Positions 1-9,637 of a stretch of 64,000 nt of DNA are shown piece by piece (positions within the stretch are counted from its first letter, which is position 1; each line of letters begins with the position of its first letter). Below the pieces are notes generated by a model. It saw nothing but the letters and a program-made list of their open reading frames with translations, was not told the origin of the DNA and did not search any database. The translations under genes and the position numbers were made by a program. This DNA comes from Alphaproteobacteria bacterium AO1-B (lineage in GTDB: Bacteria > Pseudomonadota > Alphaproteobacteria > Rhizobiales > Stappiaceae), in NCBI GenBank assembly GCA_001890945.1, contig MLAX01000002.1, forward strand, positions 62,001-126,000. The letters run 5' to 3'.

Positions 1-100
1 CTGATGGAATGGTGTTGTTGCTCACAAAGGCGGCAACGATGTCCGCAGTCAGATCGATATAGACCTGCGCATCGTTCTGATCGTTGTTTTGTGCATCCAT
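1..100 (-). CDS. MucR/Ros-family transcriptional regulator, N-terminal part (runs off the window)
   Basis: An ATG at 98-100 on the minus strand opens 33 codons that continue past the window edge. The stretch YIDLTADIVAAFVSNN matches the conserved N-terminal segment of Ros/MucR proteins, which are zinc-finger-type DNA-binding regulators of exopolysaccharide, motility and cell-cycle genes in alphaproteobacteria. The zinc-finger part is not visible. A block upstream at 164-221 is repeated upstream of a second, shorter MucR-like gene near 9.8 kb, which suggests a shared promoter or operator; MucR proteins are often autoregulated. The family is fairly sure from the N-terminus; completeness cannot be judged. 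Confidence 0.72.
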   Translation of the reverse strand, partial: MDAQNNDQNDAQVYIDLTADIVAAFVSNNTIPS

Positions 101-163
101 AAGTTACGATCCTTTGAGAGGTAAATCCTGTCCGATAAAACGCTACCTGACAGGATTTAAGTT

Positions 164-221
164 CACGTGGTGTCAAAATAGAGGCTGTTTGAATAAACGT
201 GTATTGCGCCAAAACTCCCCG
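164..221 (-). promoter_or_regulatory. conserved upstream block of the MucR-like gene, copy 1
   Basis: This block lies 64 bases upstream of the MucR-like start. Its sequence is nearly repeated at 9911-9974, in the same position relative to the second MucR-like gene. The shared parts include ACGTGGTGTCAAAATAGAGG and GTGTATTGCGCCAA, separated by a slightly variable A-rich stretch. On the minus strand it contains TTGACACCACGTG, so a promoter or autoregulatory site is plausible. The function is inferred from position and conservation only. Confidence 0.5.
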
Positions 222-765
222 ACAACACCGTGACAGCCTGCACTGCGTTTCGAGTGCCTGAAAGAAACACCGTGATTTTGCATTTCACGCCACTCCGAAA
301 CGCGGTAAATCGAATGATACTCTGTGTTGCTCTCAGCACGCCAGGACCGGAGCGCCTGGCTCAATATCCAACAAGTTTTTACGTCTGTGTGCATCAATCA
401 GAAGGCGTCAACTGTCCGCACCAACGAAGCCAGAATCATATTTGAGTATGTTTTATTCGCTGGAGAAGCTGCGTTTGATTTTGAGATGAAGAGTGGATTT
501 TGGTGCTTCAGGACTCGCTATACCGAGATGAAAGGCACACTTGGAAACCTAAAGCGCTCCATGATCCGACGCTTTTCGATGCTCATCCACGATCGCTTAG
601 CTCCGGCGGAGTAATGCTATCAGAGTAAATGCTGATTATTCTAAGGCTAGGGACAATGTAAATTTAGAACCTATCTTCTTGGATGCACATCCTGAAGAAA
701 TAGTCTGTTTGCAAGGTGTTTCGACAATAATAATAAATAATCCCCAGCAGTAAAAAGTGTTTTCC
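222..765. other. intergenic region, no gene recognised
   Basis: Short open frames exist on the plus strand (for example 324-614), but they have no recognisable domain and no convincing ribosome-binding site. Nothing else is seen apart from an AT-rich stretch at about 630-770 next to the 3' end of the oxidoreductase gene. Confidence 0.4.
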
Positions 766-1902
766 TTATCGAATTTTCAGTTTTGATAACAAGCGCGCCC
801 GTTTTTGCAGCCACCAGCCCGCCTCAACAGGCCAAAGAGCGTGCTGATCATCCAATCCAAGTGCGTGGGCTGCTTTCAGAGGCCAATTTGGATCGTGAAG
901 CACCTCCCGACCGAGCGCGATCATATCGGCTTGCTTGGTGGCAAGAATACGTTCACACTTCTCGGCGTCCCAGAGAAATCCAACAGCCATTGTGCTGATA
1001 TCAGCGCTGTTTTTGATGGCTTCGGCAAAAGGGACCTGAAACCCTTCCTCAACTTTCATACGCCGCGGGCGGTTCTTACCGCCAATCCCGCCACTGGAAC
1101 AGTCGATCATGTCAACACCTGCATCGCGCAATAGCCGGGCGGTTTCGATCGTGTCTTCCAATTCTATTCCGCCGTCGAGCCAATCAGTGCCAGAGAGACG
1201 GAAGGCAAGGGGCAGATCATCGGGCCAATTCGCTCGCACCGATTTCGCCACTTCCACGGCAAAGCGATTGCGATTTGCGAAGCTGCCTCCCCAGATGTCA
1301 GTCCGTTGATTAGAGATCGGTGAGAGGAATTGGTGCACAAGGAACCCGTGCGCCGCATAGACTTCGATTACCTTAAAACCAGCATCACACGCCCGACGTG
1401 CAGCCTCGCCAAAGGAGGTGATGACGCGATAAATAGCATCCTGAGACATTTCGGCTGGGGTTGGCCAGCCGTCAGCGTACGGGACTGCAGATGGTCCTTC
1501 GATCGGCCAAGGGGCTTCGCCACGATTGACTTCGTCGTCGGTATCAACCGGTGTTTCTCCGTGCCAAGGCCGGCGTTCTGAAGCCTTGCGGCCAGCGTGG
1601 CCAAGCTGGATACCGGGAACCGAGCCTTCAGCCTCAATGAACGCAGCGATAGGGCTCAGGGTTGCCACCTGCGCATCGTCCCAGAGGCCTAGATCGCCGT
1701 GGGTACGCCGCCCATCCTTTTCCACCGCGGTCGCCTCGAGATAAACAAGCCCCGCGCCGCCGATGGCGAACCGCCCGAGATGAACCAGATGCCAGTGATT
1801 GGCGTGCCCGTCCACTGCTCGGTATTGGCTCATCGGTGAGACTGCGATGCGGTTCTTGAATGTCACGTTTCGTAACGCGAATTGTGAGAACATGGTGGAC
1901 AT
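766..1902 (-). CDS. NADH:flavin oxidoreductase of the old yellow enzyme family (YqjM/NamA-like)
   Basis: This 378-residue protein is a single FMN-binding TIM barrel. Family members reduce activated C=C bonds of enals, enones and similar electrophiles with NAD(P)H. Visible motifs are GIQLGHAGRKA around residue 97, AAHGFLVHQFLSP around 183 with H185, and NQRTDIWGGS just after. Two positions differ from YqjM: the Cys of the PMC motif that tunes the flavin is Ser25 (PMSQY), and the first residue of the substrate-binding His pair is Tyr182 (YAAH). The start is supported by AGAGGACCC just upstream of the ATG. It stands alone, so its physiological substrate cannot be inferred. The family is certain. 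Confidence 0.93.
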   Translation of the reverse strand: MSTMFSQFALRNVTFKNRIAVSPMSQYRAVDGHANHWHLVHLGRFAIGGAGLVYLEATAVEKDGRRTHGDLGLWDDAQVATLSPIAAFIEAEGSVPGIQLGHAGRKASERRPWHGETPVDTDDEVNRGEAPWPIEGPSAVPYADGWPTPAEMSQDAIYRVITSFGEAARRACDAGFKVIEVYAAHGFLVHQFLSPISNQRTDIWGGSFANRNRFAVEVAKSVRANWPDDLPLAFRLSGTDWLDGGIELEDTIETARLLRDAGVDMIDCSSGGIGGKNRPRRMKVEEGFQVPFAEAIKNSADISTMAVGFLWDAEKCERILATKQADMIALGREVLHDPNWPLKAAHALGLDDQHALWPVEAGWWLQKRARLLSKLKIR

Positions 1903-2535
1903 TGGGTCCTCTTTTCGGTGGTGCCGGTACTTGGTACTGGTGGCTCAGCTACACTGTCTGAGCCGCTGGCAGGCGATGGCGGTTCACATCCTCTTTAGCC
2001 GCTTATTACCCCGGCGGCATGCCGCAACCTTGATTTCTGCTGTAACAAACGCTTCCTTGTCACCTCTCTTACACCTTGAAGGTGATGCATTTGACAAGTG
2101 ACGTTTCAAACGGATTTGCGATCTGTTCCCTTTCAGACTTCTCCAGCCCACAATCCATTTTCCGGTATTTGAAGCGCTTTACGTAGATCCTGATATTCGG
2201 CCAATTCGCAACCCGCCTGAACCTGAGCCGTCGACCGCAGATCAGATACATTCGACCGCAGGTCTGAGCATGAGACGCTTAGAGCCTGAAGGTCACTGCT
2301 ATCATATTCAAGCACTGACAGGAAATATGCGGGTTTAATAAAGTATTTGAGGTGTAAATAAAGATATATATTGATTTTATAATCAAAAAATCTTGCAGAA
2401 GGCTCTTGAAAATTAGGAAAAAACTTTACCTTGGGTAATCCGTTGCAAAAAAACCTAATAATGATTTTTCGGAGTTCGCTGCTTTACGCACGTCCAATAA
2501 GTCTGGTGAATGTTTCGCGAGTCGGCTGATTATCC
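1903..2535. other. intergenic region, no gene recognised
   Basis: Between the oxidoreductase and the cyclase gene there are only short frames without domain resemblance. The stretch from about 2330 to 2470 is strongly AT-rich and could hold promoter elements, but no confident -35/-10 pair was identified. Two similar 14-base pieces containing CGACCGCAG lie about 22 bases apart near 2230-2270; they are too short to interpret. Confidence 0.35.
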
Positions 2536-4362
2536 TTACAGGATGACGATGTCGTCATCGTTGACGCAAGTGCTTTTTGCGTCCAAAGGCAATCCGTGGG
2601 CACCACAGAGTTTCGCGACTTCTGTCGTTAAACCGATTATGACTGGGCGATCTGGAAGGAAGCCACGTAAATTCTGTTCTACCTGTTCGGCTCTGTTTAC
2701 GGTTTGACCGACCAAGGTGTAATTCCACCTGCCTTCAAAGCCCAGGTTTCCGACAATTGCCGACCCGGTGCTGATGCCGATACGCATGCGCGGCAGCCTT
2801 CGAGCTGCTCCATCAATCAATCCCTCTGAGAGCGCTTCTTTGATGTTAAGAGCTGCCGCAAGCGCAGGGCTGACGTGATCTTTCAGTTCGTCAGGGGCTC
2901 CCCAGAAAGCCATCAAGCCATCACCTGTATACTTATCGATGACGCCGCCTGTGTGTTCGATTATCGGCCCAATAGTTGCGAAAATTGTGTTTAGGCCGTT
3001 AGCCACATCCGCCGCTTGGTTGTTGGCGGCATAAACGCTGAAACCTTCCAGATCAATGAACATCACCGTAACATCGCGCTGTTGTGCCATCGCTGCGTCT
3101 TCTGGGCTGGACATCAAACGGCGCGCAAGTTTCCCGGGGACATATTGATTGAATGCTGCAAGGGCGCGTGCAGCCTTGGCCAACCGCTCGGCCGACCTTT
3201 GCCACTCTGTAATCCGGCTGCGCTTGACCGCCGGCATGGATACATCTCCAAAGTCCATGGCTTCAAGTTTGCCGAGTGCGTTCTCCAATTGAACGACTGG
3301 CAGCGCAATCCGTCGACCTAACAGAGTTGCAAAACCGACAGCTACCAGCAAAAGAACAAAACCCAAGGCTGCTGCGATCGCGGCGGCCCAACGAAACCAC
3401 ATGCTTTCCGCAAGTGGAACAGCAACACCCACCAGCAAATTTTCAGGGGCATATCCTTCGATCTCGCGGTAGAAGAATGCGTGTTTTGCACCGTCTATGT
3501 TCGCCCAGTGGCCCTCGGTGCGAACCATTCGGCTTGCCTGTGTGAGCCGGTTTTGCTCGCTCCAAATGTGCCGTATGACAGATGACGTGCTGTCGGCAAT
3601 GGTTGGCAATTTGCTCGAATCTTGTGCGCCGACGACATTCGACAGCTCAGGATACGCAATTAGTTTATCACGATCATAGAGTATAAATCCGGTGACATTG
3701 TCATGAGAGAGACCGGCAACGTAGTCGGACAGGCGTTTCCCCGTGACCCCGACGGTGAGTATTCCATAAAACTCGCCATCGCGCCTTATTGTGATGCCGG
3801 GATTCAGAATGGTATCAGACAAGGCTGACGCGACGATTGGAGCTGACCAAAAGACGCCTGAGAGTTCCTGAGCTGCTGCTAAGACCTCGTCAACAAGTGG
3901 AAGAGCCCTCGTTGGTTCTTCAATGGCCCCGTCACGACCGAGTTCCCAGCGTCGCATCGAGCCATCCGGCCTGATGATACCCATGCTTGTCACTTGAGGC
4001 GCGCCCCCCAGAGTCCCTTCTATATAGGTTTGAAACCGTGTTTCGTCTTCCACATCAAGACTGCGACCCTCAATGTAAACCCGCGCCACCTCGAGTTGTG
4101 ATGTGACTGGATCCAAGAGGCCGCGCAACTGGTTTTCAAGCCCATCTACCAGCAATTCCGCACGTGCACTCAATAGCGCATCCGCGTTTGACCGGTTGAT
4201 GAGATAGGAGGTGACCAAGATGGGAACTACAGTCGCAAAGATCAACCCACCGAGGACAGCAGGTAAGAACCTGCTGATTGGGTAGGAATGCCGATGCCAA
4301 GTCCCTTGATCCTGGTCGCCTTCATTCTCTCGACCTGCTTTAAGGATGCCAGTGTTTCTCAT
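2536..4362 (-). CDS. membrane-bound class III adenylate/guanylate cyclase with extracytoplasmic sensor domain
   Basis: This 608-residue protein has a transmembrane helix at about 30-52, a periplasmic sensor region to about 325 (Cache-like in layout), a second helix at about 330-355, a HAMP-like linker and a C-terminal cyclase domain. The family makes cAMP or cGMP from ATP or GTP. The metal-binding aspartates are visible as D437 (VMFIDLEGFS) and D481 (TGDG), with a substrate lysine at K477. The late motif reads VGQTVNRAEQVE: the Asn (N556) is kept, but the transition-state Arg expected four residues later is Gln560. Activity is therefore uncertain. There is no operon partner; the RND operon lies downstream at 162 bases distance. 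Confidence 0.9.
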   Translation of the reverse strand: MRNTGILKAGRENEGDQDQGTWHRHSYPISRFLPAVLGGLIFATVVPILVTSYLINRSNADALLSARAELLVDGLENQLRGLLDPVTSQLEVARVYIEGRSLDVEDETRFQTYIEGTLGGAPQVTSMGIIRPDGSMRRWELGRDGAIEEPTRALPLVDEVLAAAQELSGVFWSAPIVASALSDTILNPGITIRRDGEFYGILTVGVTGKRLSDYVAGLSHDNVTGFILYDRDKLIAYPELSNVVGAQDSSKLPTIADSTSSVIRHIWSEQNRLTQASRMVRTEGHWANIDGAKHAFFYREIEGYAPENLLVGVAVPLAESMWFRWAAAIAAALGFVLLLVAVGFATLLGRRIALPVVQLENALGKLEAMDFGDVSMPAVKRSRITEWQRSAERLAKAARALAAFNQYVPGKLARRLMSSPEDAAMAQQRDVTVMFIDLEGFSVYAANNQAADVANGLNTIFATIGPIIEHTGGVIDKYTGDGLMAFWGAPDELKDHVSPALAAALNIKEALSEGLIDGAARRLPRMRIGISTGSAIVGNLGFEGRWNYTLVGQTVNRAEQVEQNLRGFLPDRPVIIGLTTEVAKLCGAHGLPLDAKSTCVNDDDIVIL

Positions 4363-4524
4363 GTGCGCTGACCTAGCCTGGTACTCAGCCTAAAAAGAGA
4401 AAGGGACGGATTTGCCTTCCCAGCTCTTCACCAAAGTCTTTATCGAATGATCAGTATTGGAGAGCACCTCCTGACACGTTTGCAGCCTATTCGGAGCTCT
4501 CCTGAAAAGAGGCTGACCCTGTTG

Positions 4525-7500
4525 CTACATGACCCGGGAGGGCGCTGGATTTCCCGGCTGAACAAACGGACCACTCCCAGAAGTGCCAGTTGATAGACCT
4601 TCAACATCCACAGTCGAAGCCAGCGTTTGATCCGGCAATTCACCACCTTTGACATTCTCTTCTTGATGCCGCTCCTTGCGCAGATAAGTGTGATACAAAA
4701 CGGGGATGCCGATGAGTGTGAGAACGGATGCAAAGCCTAGACCTCCCATGATCGTAACGGACATCGACGCGAAGAACGGGTCCGCCAAAAGCGGCAGCAT
4801 GCCGAGAATGGTTGTACCAGCTGCAAGAATGACCGGGCGCAAGCGGCTGATCGAGGCATCTATTATCGCGTGACTTTGGGTCTTCCCCAGTTCATGTTTA
4901 TGGGCGTCGATCTCTTCAACGAGCACGATGCCGTTCTTTATCAGCATCCCTGATAGCGACAATAGTCCCAGCAATGCCGTAAAGCTGAATGGCAGTCCTG
5001 TGAACAAGAGACCGAGAGCCGCACCGTTTACAGCCATCGGAACAATGGTCCAGATAACCAAAGTCTGGCGCATCGTCCCGAAGATGATGATCGTCAGCAG
5101 GAACATGATCCCAAACGCGATGGGCATTTGCTTGCCAAGACTGATCTGGGCAGTGGTGGCACTTTCAAACTCCCCACCCCACTCAATCCAATAACCGGGC
5201 GGCAGTTTCATCGCCTCAATGAACGGCCGCACTTCACCAAAGGGAGTGGGCGGAAGCACCCCAGCAGGCGTGAACGCTTGCACTGAAACGGTCGGCACGC
5301 GGTCGCGTCTCTCGATCAACGTGTCTCTGACATTTACCTCAAAGCCGTCGATCACCTGTTCCAGAGGTACGAACCGACCTGTCACGGGTGAGAAAACGAG
5401 CTGATCCAGAAGATAGGTTTCCAGCTCTTGTTCTGTCTCCGGTGTCTGGACGATGATTGGGATGAGACGATCTCGATCACGCAAAACGCCAGCCTGAACG
5501 CCGTCCGTTGCCAGTGCGATGGCTTGAGCAACCGACGCTCGTTCAATCCCAAGCGTTTGTGCGCGTTCGGTCGCAAAGACAGGTTGGATTGTCAGCTCCC
5601 GTTCACGCCAATCAACACGCTCCGTGTGCAGGAGTTCGGTTTCATCTTTGAAGATGCGCTGCGCCTCTTGTGCCAATTCACGCAAAACGTTCGGGTCAGG
5701 ACCTGAAATCCGCACCTCGACATCTGCTCCCACAGGTGGACCATAAATGATACGTTCTGTCCGCACTTCCGCCCACGGCAGTGCGTCGGCTACGAAACGG
5801 TCGAGCTCAGCGCGAAGACTTGGAATTGCGTCGAAGCTTTCTGCGCGGATGATAATCTGACCAAAGCCCGAATCCCGATCAGGTGGTGTGTAGGTCAGCA
5901 TGTAGCGAGAAAAGGGAGCCCCAGCGGTCGTTGAATATGAATGCACATCATCTCTCTCACCCAACCACGCTTCTACAACGGTCAGGTCCGCCGATGTCTT
6001 GTGGATCGATGTCCCCTGGGACGCCTGGTAGTTGAGATAAAACAGTGGCGTGTTTGCCGGCGGAAAGAACTGGTGGGTGACAAGGCTCATCGCCCAATAA
6101 CAAACAGCAGTCATTGCGATCAGTGATCCGATGACCAGCCTGCGGCGCTTCAGCGCCTGACCAACCAACCGTCCGTATACCCGAAAAAACGGCGTGTCAT
6201 AGGGATCGTCGTCACCTCCACTTTTGCCAGTTTTGAAGACGTAACTTGCCAACAAAGGTGTGACCGTCACGGCCAATAGCCAGCTCAATGCGAGTGAGAT
6301 GCTGATGACAGCGAAAAGCGTGTAGAGAAATTCACCGGTGCTGTCAGGACTGAAGCCGATTCCGGCAAAAGCCATAACACCAATCACTGTCGCTCCAAGC
6401 AACGGAATTTGCGTTTTTCGGGCAACTTCAGCGGCAGCGTCTCGGGCAGACCGTCCCCGCCGCATTTCCACTTGCATGCCCTCAGCGACCACAATGGCGT
6501 TATCGACGAGCATGCCCATTGCGATAATGAGCGCACCCAGACTGATCCGCTCCACCTTGATGTCCCAAAGGAACATGAAAAAGAAGGTGAAGATGACGGT
6601 CAGAAAAAGTGATGCGCCAACCACCACTGCGGATCGCCAGCCCATGAATAGGGCCAAAATCCCAACCACGATACCGACAGATGCCGCCAACGAATTGATG
6701 AAAGAGCCATTTGCCTCGTTCACAACACGGTGCTGCTCATAAATGGCCGATAGCTCGACGCCGAGCGGCAAGACAGTATTCAAACTGGCCAGTTTTTCTT
6801 CAACGCGTTTGCCAACCGAGACAATGTTCTCAGAAGTTAGCCCGGCGATTGCGAGCGTGAATGCATCGACGCCGTTGTGGCGGACAATAAGTGAAGGCTG
6901 ATCAATCCGGTCACGGTAGACCCTGGAGAAATCTTCGAGGGTCAGCGTCTGCCCATTCGCACCAAAACTCAATCCAGATACAGCGGTTACGCTGTCATAA
7001 GCTTTGGGGGCGTCGATTGTGACTTGTTGCGTTCCCGACGAGGTTTCACCGGTGATGTTGATGGCGTTTGCCCTGTTGACTGCATCAAAGATGGTCTGTG
7101 GCGATATGCCAAGATTGGTAATTGACTGGCTAGAAGGCTCGACAAAGATCGCTTCCTCCGGAAGACCCATCACTTCAACATTTGCCACACCCTGGACTGA
7201 CAAAACTTCGCGGCGCAGAAAGGTGGCTATTTCCCAGATCTGGTCATCGGAAAATCCTTCGGCATTGACTGCGTAGAAAAGCCCGAACACATCTCCAAAA
7301 CTGTCGTTTATTGTTGGTGTAACGGCACCCGGGGGGAGCAGGCCACGAACATTGTCGATCCGATCCCGAAGGTCATCCCATATCTGGTGCAGATCTTCAC
7401 CGTCATAGATGTCCTTCATCTCAACTTCGATGACAGATATGCCCGGCGCATTTCGCGAGGTTATGGTGTCCACTTGTCCCATCTGCTGGATTTCAGTCTC

Positions 7501-7701
7501 CAGCACTTCCGACACTTCAAGCGCGACTTCCGCCGCCGTCGCTCCGGGATACGGCGTGATCACCAGAGCGGACTTAAGGGTAAAAGTCGGATCTTCCAAC
7601 TTGCCAACACCCAGGTATCCAACTGTACCGCCAAACAGGCAGAAGAAAATCAGCAGCCAAGTGTAGATTGGCTTTTCAATGGCGAGACGGGCAATCTGCA
7701 T
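4525..7701 (-). CDS. RND-family efflux permease (inner-membrane pump subunit)
   Basis: At 1058 residues this is the usual length for a tripartite RND pump. It has TM1 near residues 14-32, a large periplasmic loop, a block of helices near 335-485, a second loop and the C-terminal helix block. The TM4 motif is GMLVDNAIVVAEG, so the first of the two AcrB proton-relay aspartates is present and the second is Asn. TM10 carries GMLIKNGIVLVEEID with the conserved Lys. The gene starts 3 bases after the adaptor stop codon, so the two are co-transcribed. It probably exports amphiphilic or toxic compounds; the substrate is unknown. No outer-membrane channel gene is adjacent. Confidence 0.95.
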   Translation of the reverse strand: MQIARLAIEKPIYTWLLIFFCLFGGTVGYLGVGKLEDPTFTLKSALVITPYPGATAAEVALEVSEVLETEIQQMGQVDTITSRNAPGISVIEVEMKDIYDGEDLHQIWDDLRDRIDNVRGLLPPGAVTPTINDSFGDVFGLFYAVNAEGFSDDQIWEIATFLRREVLSVQGVANVEVMGLPEEAIFVEPSSQSITNLGISPQTIFDAVNRANAINITGETSSGTQQVTIDAPKAYDSVTAVSGLSFGANGQTLTLEDFSRVYRDRIDQPSLIVRHNGVDAFTLAIAGLTSENIVSVGKRVEEKLASLNTVLPLGVELSAIYEQHRVVNEANGSFINSLAASVGIVVGILALFMGWRSAVVVGASLFLTVIFTFFFMFLWDIKVERISLGALIIAMGMLVDNAIVVAEGMQVEMRRGRSARDAAAEVARKTQIPLLGATVIGVMAFAGIGFSPDSTGEFLYTLFAVISISLALSWLLAVTVTPLLASYVFKTGKSGGDDDPYDTPFFRVYGRLVGQALKRRRLVIGSLIAMTAVCYWAMSLVTHQFFPPANTPLFYLNYQASQGTSIHKTSADLTVVEAWLGERDDVHSYSTTAGAPFSRYMLTYTPPDRDSGFGQIIIRAESFDAIPSLRAELDRFVADALPWAEVRTERIIYGPPVGADVEVRISGPDPNVLRELAQEAQRIFKDETELLHTERVDWRERELTIQPVFATERAQTLGIERASVAQAIALATDGVQAGVLRDRDRLIPIIVQTPETEQELETYLLDQLVFSPVTGRFVPLEQVIDGFEVNVRDTLIERRDRVPTVSVQAFTPAGVLPPTPFGEVRPFIEAMKLPPGYWIEWGGEFESATTAQISLGKQMPIAFGIMFLLTIIIFGTMRQTLVIWTIVPMAVNGAALGLLFTGLPFSFTALLGLLSLSGMLIKNGIVLVEEIDAHKHELGKTQSHAIIDASISRLRPVILAAGTTILGMLPLLADPFFASMSVTIMGGLGFASVLTLIGIPVLYHTYLRKERHQEENVKGGELPDQTLASTVDVEGLSTGTSGSGPFVQPGNPAPSRVM

Positions 7702-7704
7702 AGC

Positions 7705-8925
7705 TCACTCCTCCACCATCAAGCCAGTGTATCGGCGCACCTTTTGGCCATCACGGAGGAGATGTGCCCCAATGCGAACGATTTCGGCATTCACGGGCAA
7801 GCCGGATACCAGGAAGGTCACGCCGTTGTGCGTGTCCACTTCTACCGGAACAGAATGCACACGCCCAATGTCGCCGCTCAGCTCTTCAAATTGCATAACA
7901 AACGGTTGTCGATGTGCATCCGCAGAGACAGCGGTTGGAGGAAGAACAACTGCATCGGTTTCACTTGGCATGGTGGCATGAACCGTCAGTGAATTGCCCG
8001 GCAGGAGCGTTTCGAATGCTGTGTCAGGAAGTTTCAAACTAACAGTGAATGTCTGCCCGACAGAACCAGTCCGTGCCTCAAACTCGGCAAGCTCCAGTGC
8101 GACAGGTCGCGTTTGACCGGCCCAGGTCGCAGTGAAGTTCAAGGCTGCAACGTCGCGCTGTGCTTGAAACAAACGCTCCGGGACCTCGATTTCTGCACGT
8201 AATGAAGAGATATCATGAAGTTCAACAATGGGCGTGCCCGGTGCAACGATCACATGATTTGCCGTGAGGCGTTCTGAAATCATTGCCCGATAAGGAGCCA
8301 CGATTGTTGCATCTTCAAGTGCATCTTGTGCGTCACGCAACGCCACACGCGCGAGGTTGAAAGCTGTCTCCGCATCTTCCAGCCGTGTTTCTGCGACGGC
8401 ATTTCGGGCCACAAGCGTTTTGGCCCTTTTATAGTTTCGTTGGCTTTGCGTAAGGTTGATTTCGGCACGCTCCACCGCACGTTTAAACTCAGCCAATTCG
8501 AGTTGCGCAAGCAAGGTCCCGGGTTGAACAATTTGGCCTTCCTCAACCGGAAACCGATTGAGGGTTCCGCTCCGTTCAAAACCTAGCTGCGCTGTGTCCT
8601 TGGCAACCACACGACCAAAGAATTGGCGTGCTGTCTTGAAGTCCGCGTTCTTTGGCTTGAAGAGAGCAACAGCTCGGATATCTGTGGCAGTTCCTTCTTC
8701 AGCAAGCGGTGGAACAGCTGCTGCCGCAGACTGGCTAAGGCCGAGCAGTCTTAACAAGCGAACAAGGACACCGGCGTTACTATCTTCAGCTTCGACTGCG
8801 GTTGCGTAACCCTCGATCGTCTCGGACGCCGAAGATAGCTGCGGCGCCGTGACGACAACGCTGACCATCGCCAGAACACTCCACCAGCGACGTATGTTTT
8901 TTCGATACATCATTTGCATTACCAT
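7705..8925 (-). CDS. RND efflux periplasmic adaptor (membrane fusion protein)
   Basis: This 406-residue exported protein has an N-terminal hydrophobic signal (about residues 14-33), then an unusually long low-complexity spacer of about 60 residues. The lipoyl half-motif follows (LNRFPVEEGQIVQPGTLLAQ), then a coiled-coil hairpin rich in Ala, Glu and Arg, and beta-barrel and membrane-proximal domains. It links the permease at 4525-7701 to an outer-membrane channel. Several ATG codons lie near the start (residues 1, 3, 5 and 6), so the exact start is uncertain. The divergent TetR gene and the operator-like dyad at 8953-8968 suggest repression of this operon by that TetR protein. Confidence 0.93.
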   Translation of the reverse strand: MVMQMMYRKNIRRWWSVLAMVSVVVTAPQLSSASETIEGYATAVEAEDSNAGVLVRLLRLLGLSQSAAAAVPPLAEEGTATDIRAVALFKPKNADFKTARQFFGRVVAKDTAQLGFERSGTLNRFPVEEGQIVQPGTLLAQLELAEFKRAVERAEINLTQSQRNYKRAKTLVARNAVAETRLEDAETAFNLARVALRDAQDALEDATIVAPYRAMISERLTANHVIVAPGTPIVELHDISSLRAEIEVPERLFQAQRDVAALNFTATWAGQTRPVALELAEFEARTGSVGQTFTVSLKLPDTAFETLLPGNSLTVHATMPSETDAVVLPPTAVSADAHRQPFVMQFEELSGDIGRVHSVPVEVDTHNGVTFLVSGLPVNAEIVRIGAHLLRDGQKVRRYTGLMVEE

Positions 8926-8952
8926 CTTCCCACCTTATGTGTTGCGGTAAGC

Positions 8953-8968
8953 TACCGACCGATCGGTA
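8953..8968. promoter_or_regulatory. operator-like dyad between tetR-type gene and RND operon
   Basis: The sequence TACCGACCGATCGGTA is a 16-bp dyad with 7 of 8 base pairs matching. It lies 28 bases from the adaptor start and 27 bases from the regulator start. TetR-type regulators of RND pumps commonly bind TACCGACC-type palindromes in just this position, so it is a good candidate for the autoregulatory operator. Confidence 0.72.
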
Positions 8969-8995
8969 GGTTTCTAGTTAGGCGAGAATCCGAAC

Positions 8996-9637
8996 ATGTC
9001 AACAATGGCTGTGAATTTTTCTGAGGAACCGGTGCAGACATCTGATCGCATCATCAAACTTGCGACCGAGCTGTTTCTCAAACAGGGCTACGCGGGCACA
9101 TCGATCAGTGCTTTGGCGTCAGCTGCCGGCATTCAGAAAGCGAGCCTTTACCATCATTTTCCAAGCAAAGAAGCGGTCTTGTTCGCGTGTTTGCAAAGCG
9201 GCTACGCAGACCATGTCGAAAGGATGCGACGCGCCGCGGGAGACACAAGTTTGTCTCATTCAGAACGGTTGGAACCTGTCCTTGACGCGGTCTACGGCGC
9301 CATCGTCGATTCCAACGCAGGTCGTATGGTAACAATCATTGCAGAAACAACGAGCCGTTTCCCTGAGATCGCGCATCGGTTCCACGATCATTTCATGGCC
9401 GAAATGCAAGACATCTTAAAAGCCTATATTGTTTCAGGTATAAACAACGGTGAATTTGACAATGTTGATCCGATGACCGTCGATCACGCCATGTTCGGTG
9501 TCCCTGTCAATCTCACGTTAAACCGTGCCATGTTCGCCGGCTTTGGGGTTGCCGATGATCGATACGATGCAAACGCGGTCAAAGCCCATCATGTGGTCAT
9601 TATGAGAAAACTTCTTGGCGTAGAGGTGTCCGGATGA
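8996..9637 (+). CDS. TetR/AcrR-family repressor, likely regulator of the adjacent RND pump
   Basis: This 213-residue protein has a standard N-terminal TetR helix-turn-helix at about residues 18-62 (LATELFLKQGYAGTSISALA, then ASLYHHFPSKEAV) and a helical ligand-binding domain. It is transcribed divergently from the adaptor-permease operon with the dyad at 8953-8968 between them, the classic arrangement of a local pump repressor. The ATG at 8996 is used here; a second ATG three codons later (9005) is possible. The ligand is unknown. The 3' end overlaps the end of the truncated MucR-like frame on the other strand. Confidence 0.93.
   Translation: MSTMAVNFSEEPVQTSDRIIKLATELFLKQGYAGTSISALASAAGIQKASLYHHFPSKEAVLFACLQSGYADHVERMRRAAGDTSLSHSERLEPVLDAVYGAIVDSNAGRMVTIIAETTSRFPEIAHRFHDHFMAEMQDILKAYIVSGINNGEFDNVDPMTVDHAMFGVPVNLTLNRAMFAGFGVADDRYDANAVKAHHVVIMRKLLGVEVSG

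Noticed and set aside
324..614. 96-residue plus-strand frame
   Set aside because: No domain, no ribosome-binding site, and it begins beside the MucR upstream block.
2225..2275. Two short CGACCGCAG-type direct repeats about 22 bases apart
   Set aside because: Too short and isolated to interpret as a binding site or mobile element end.
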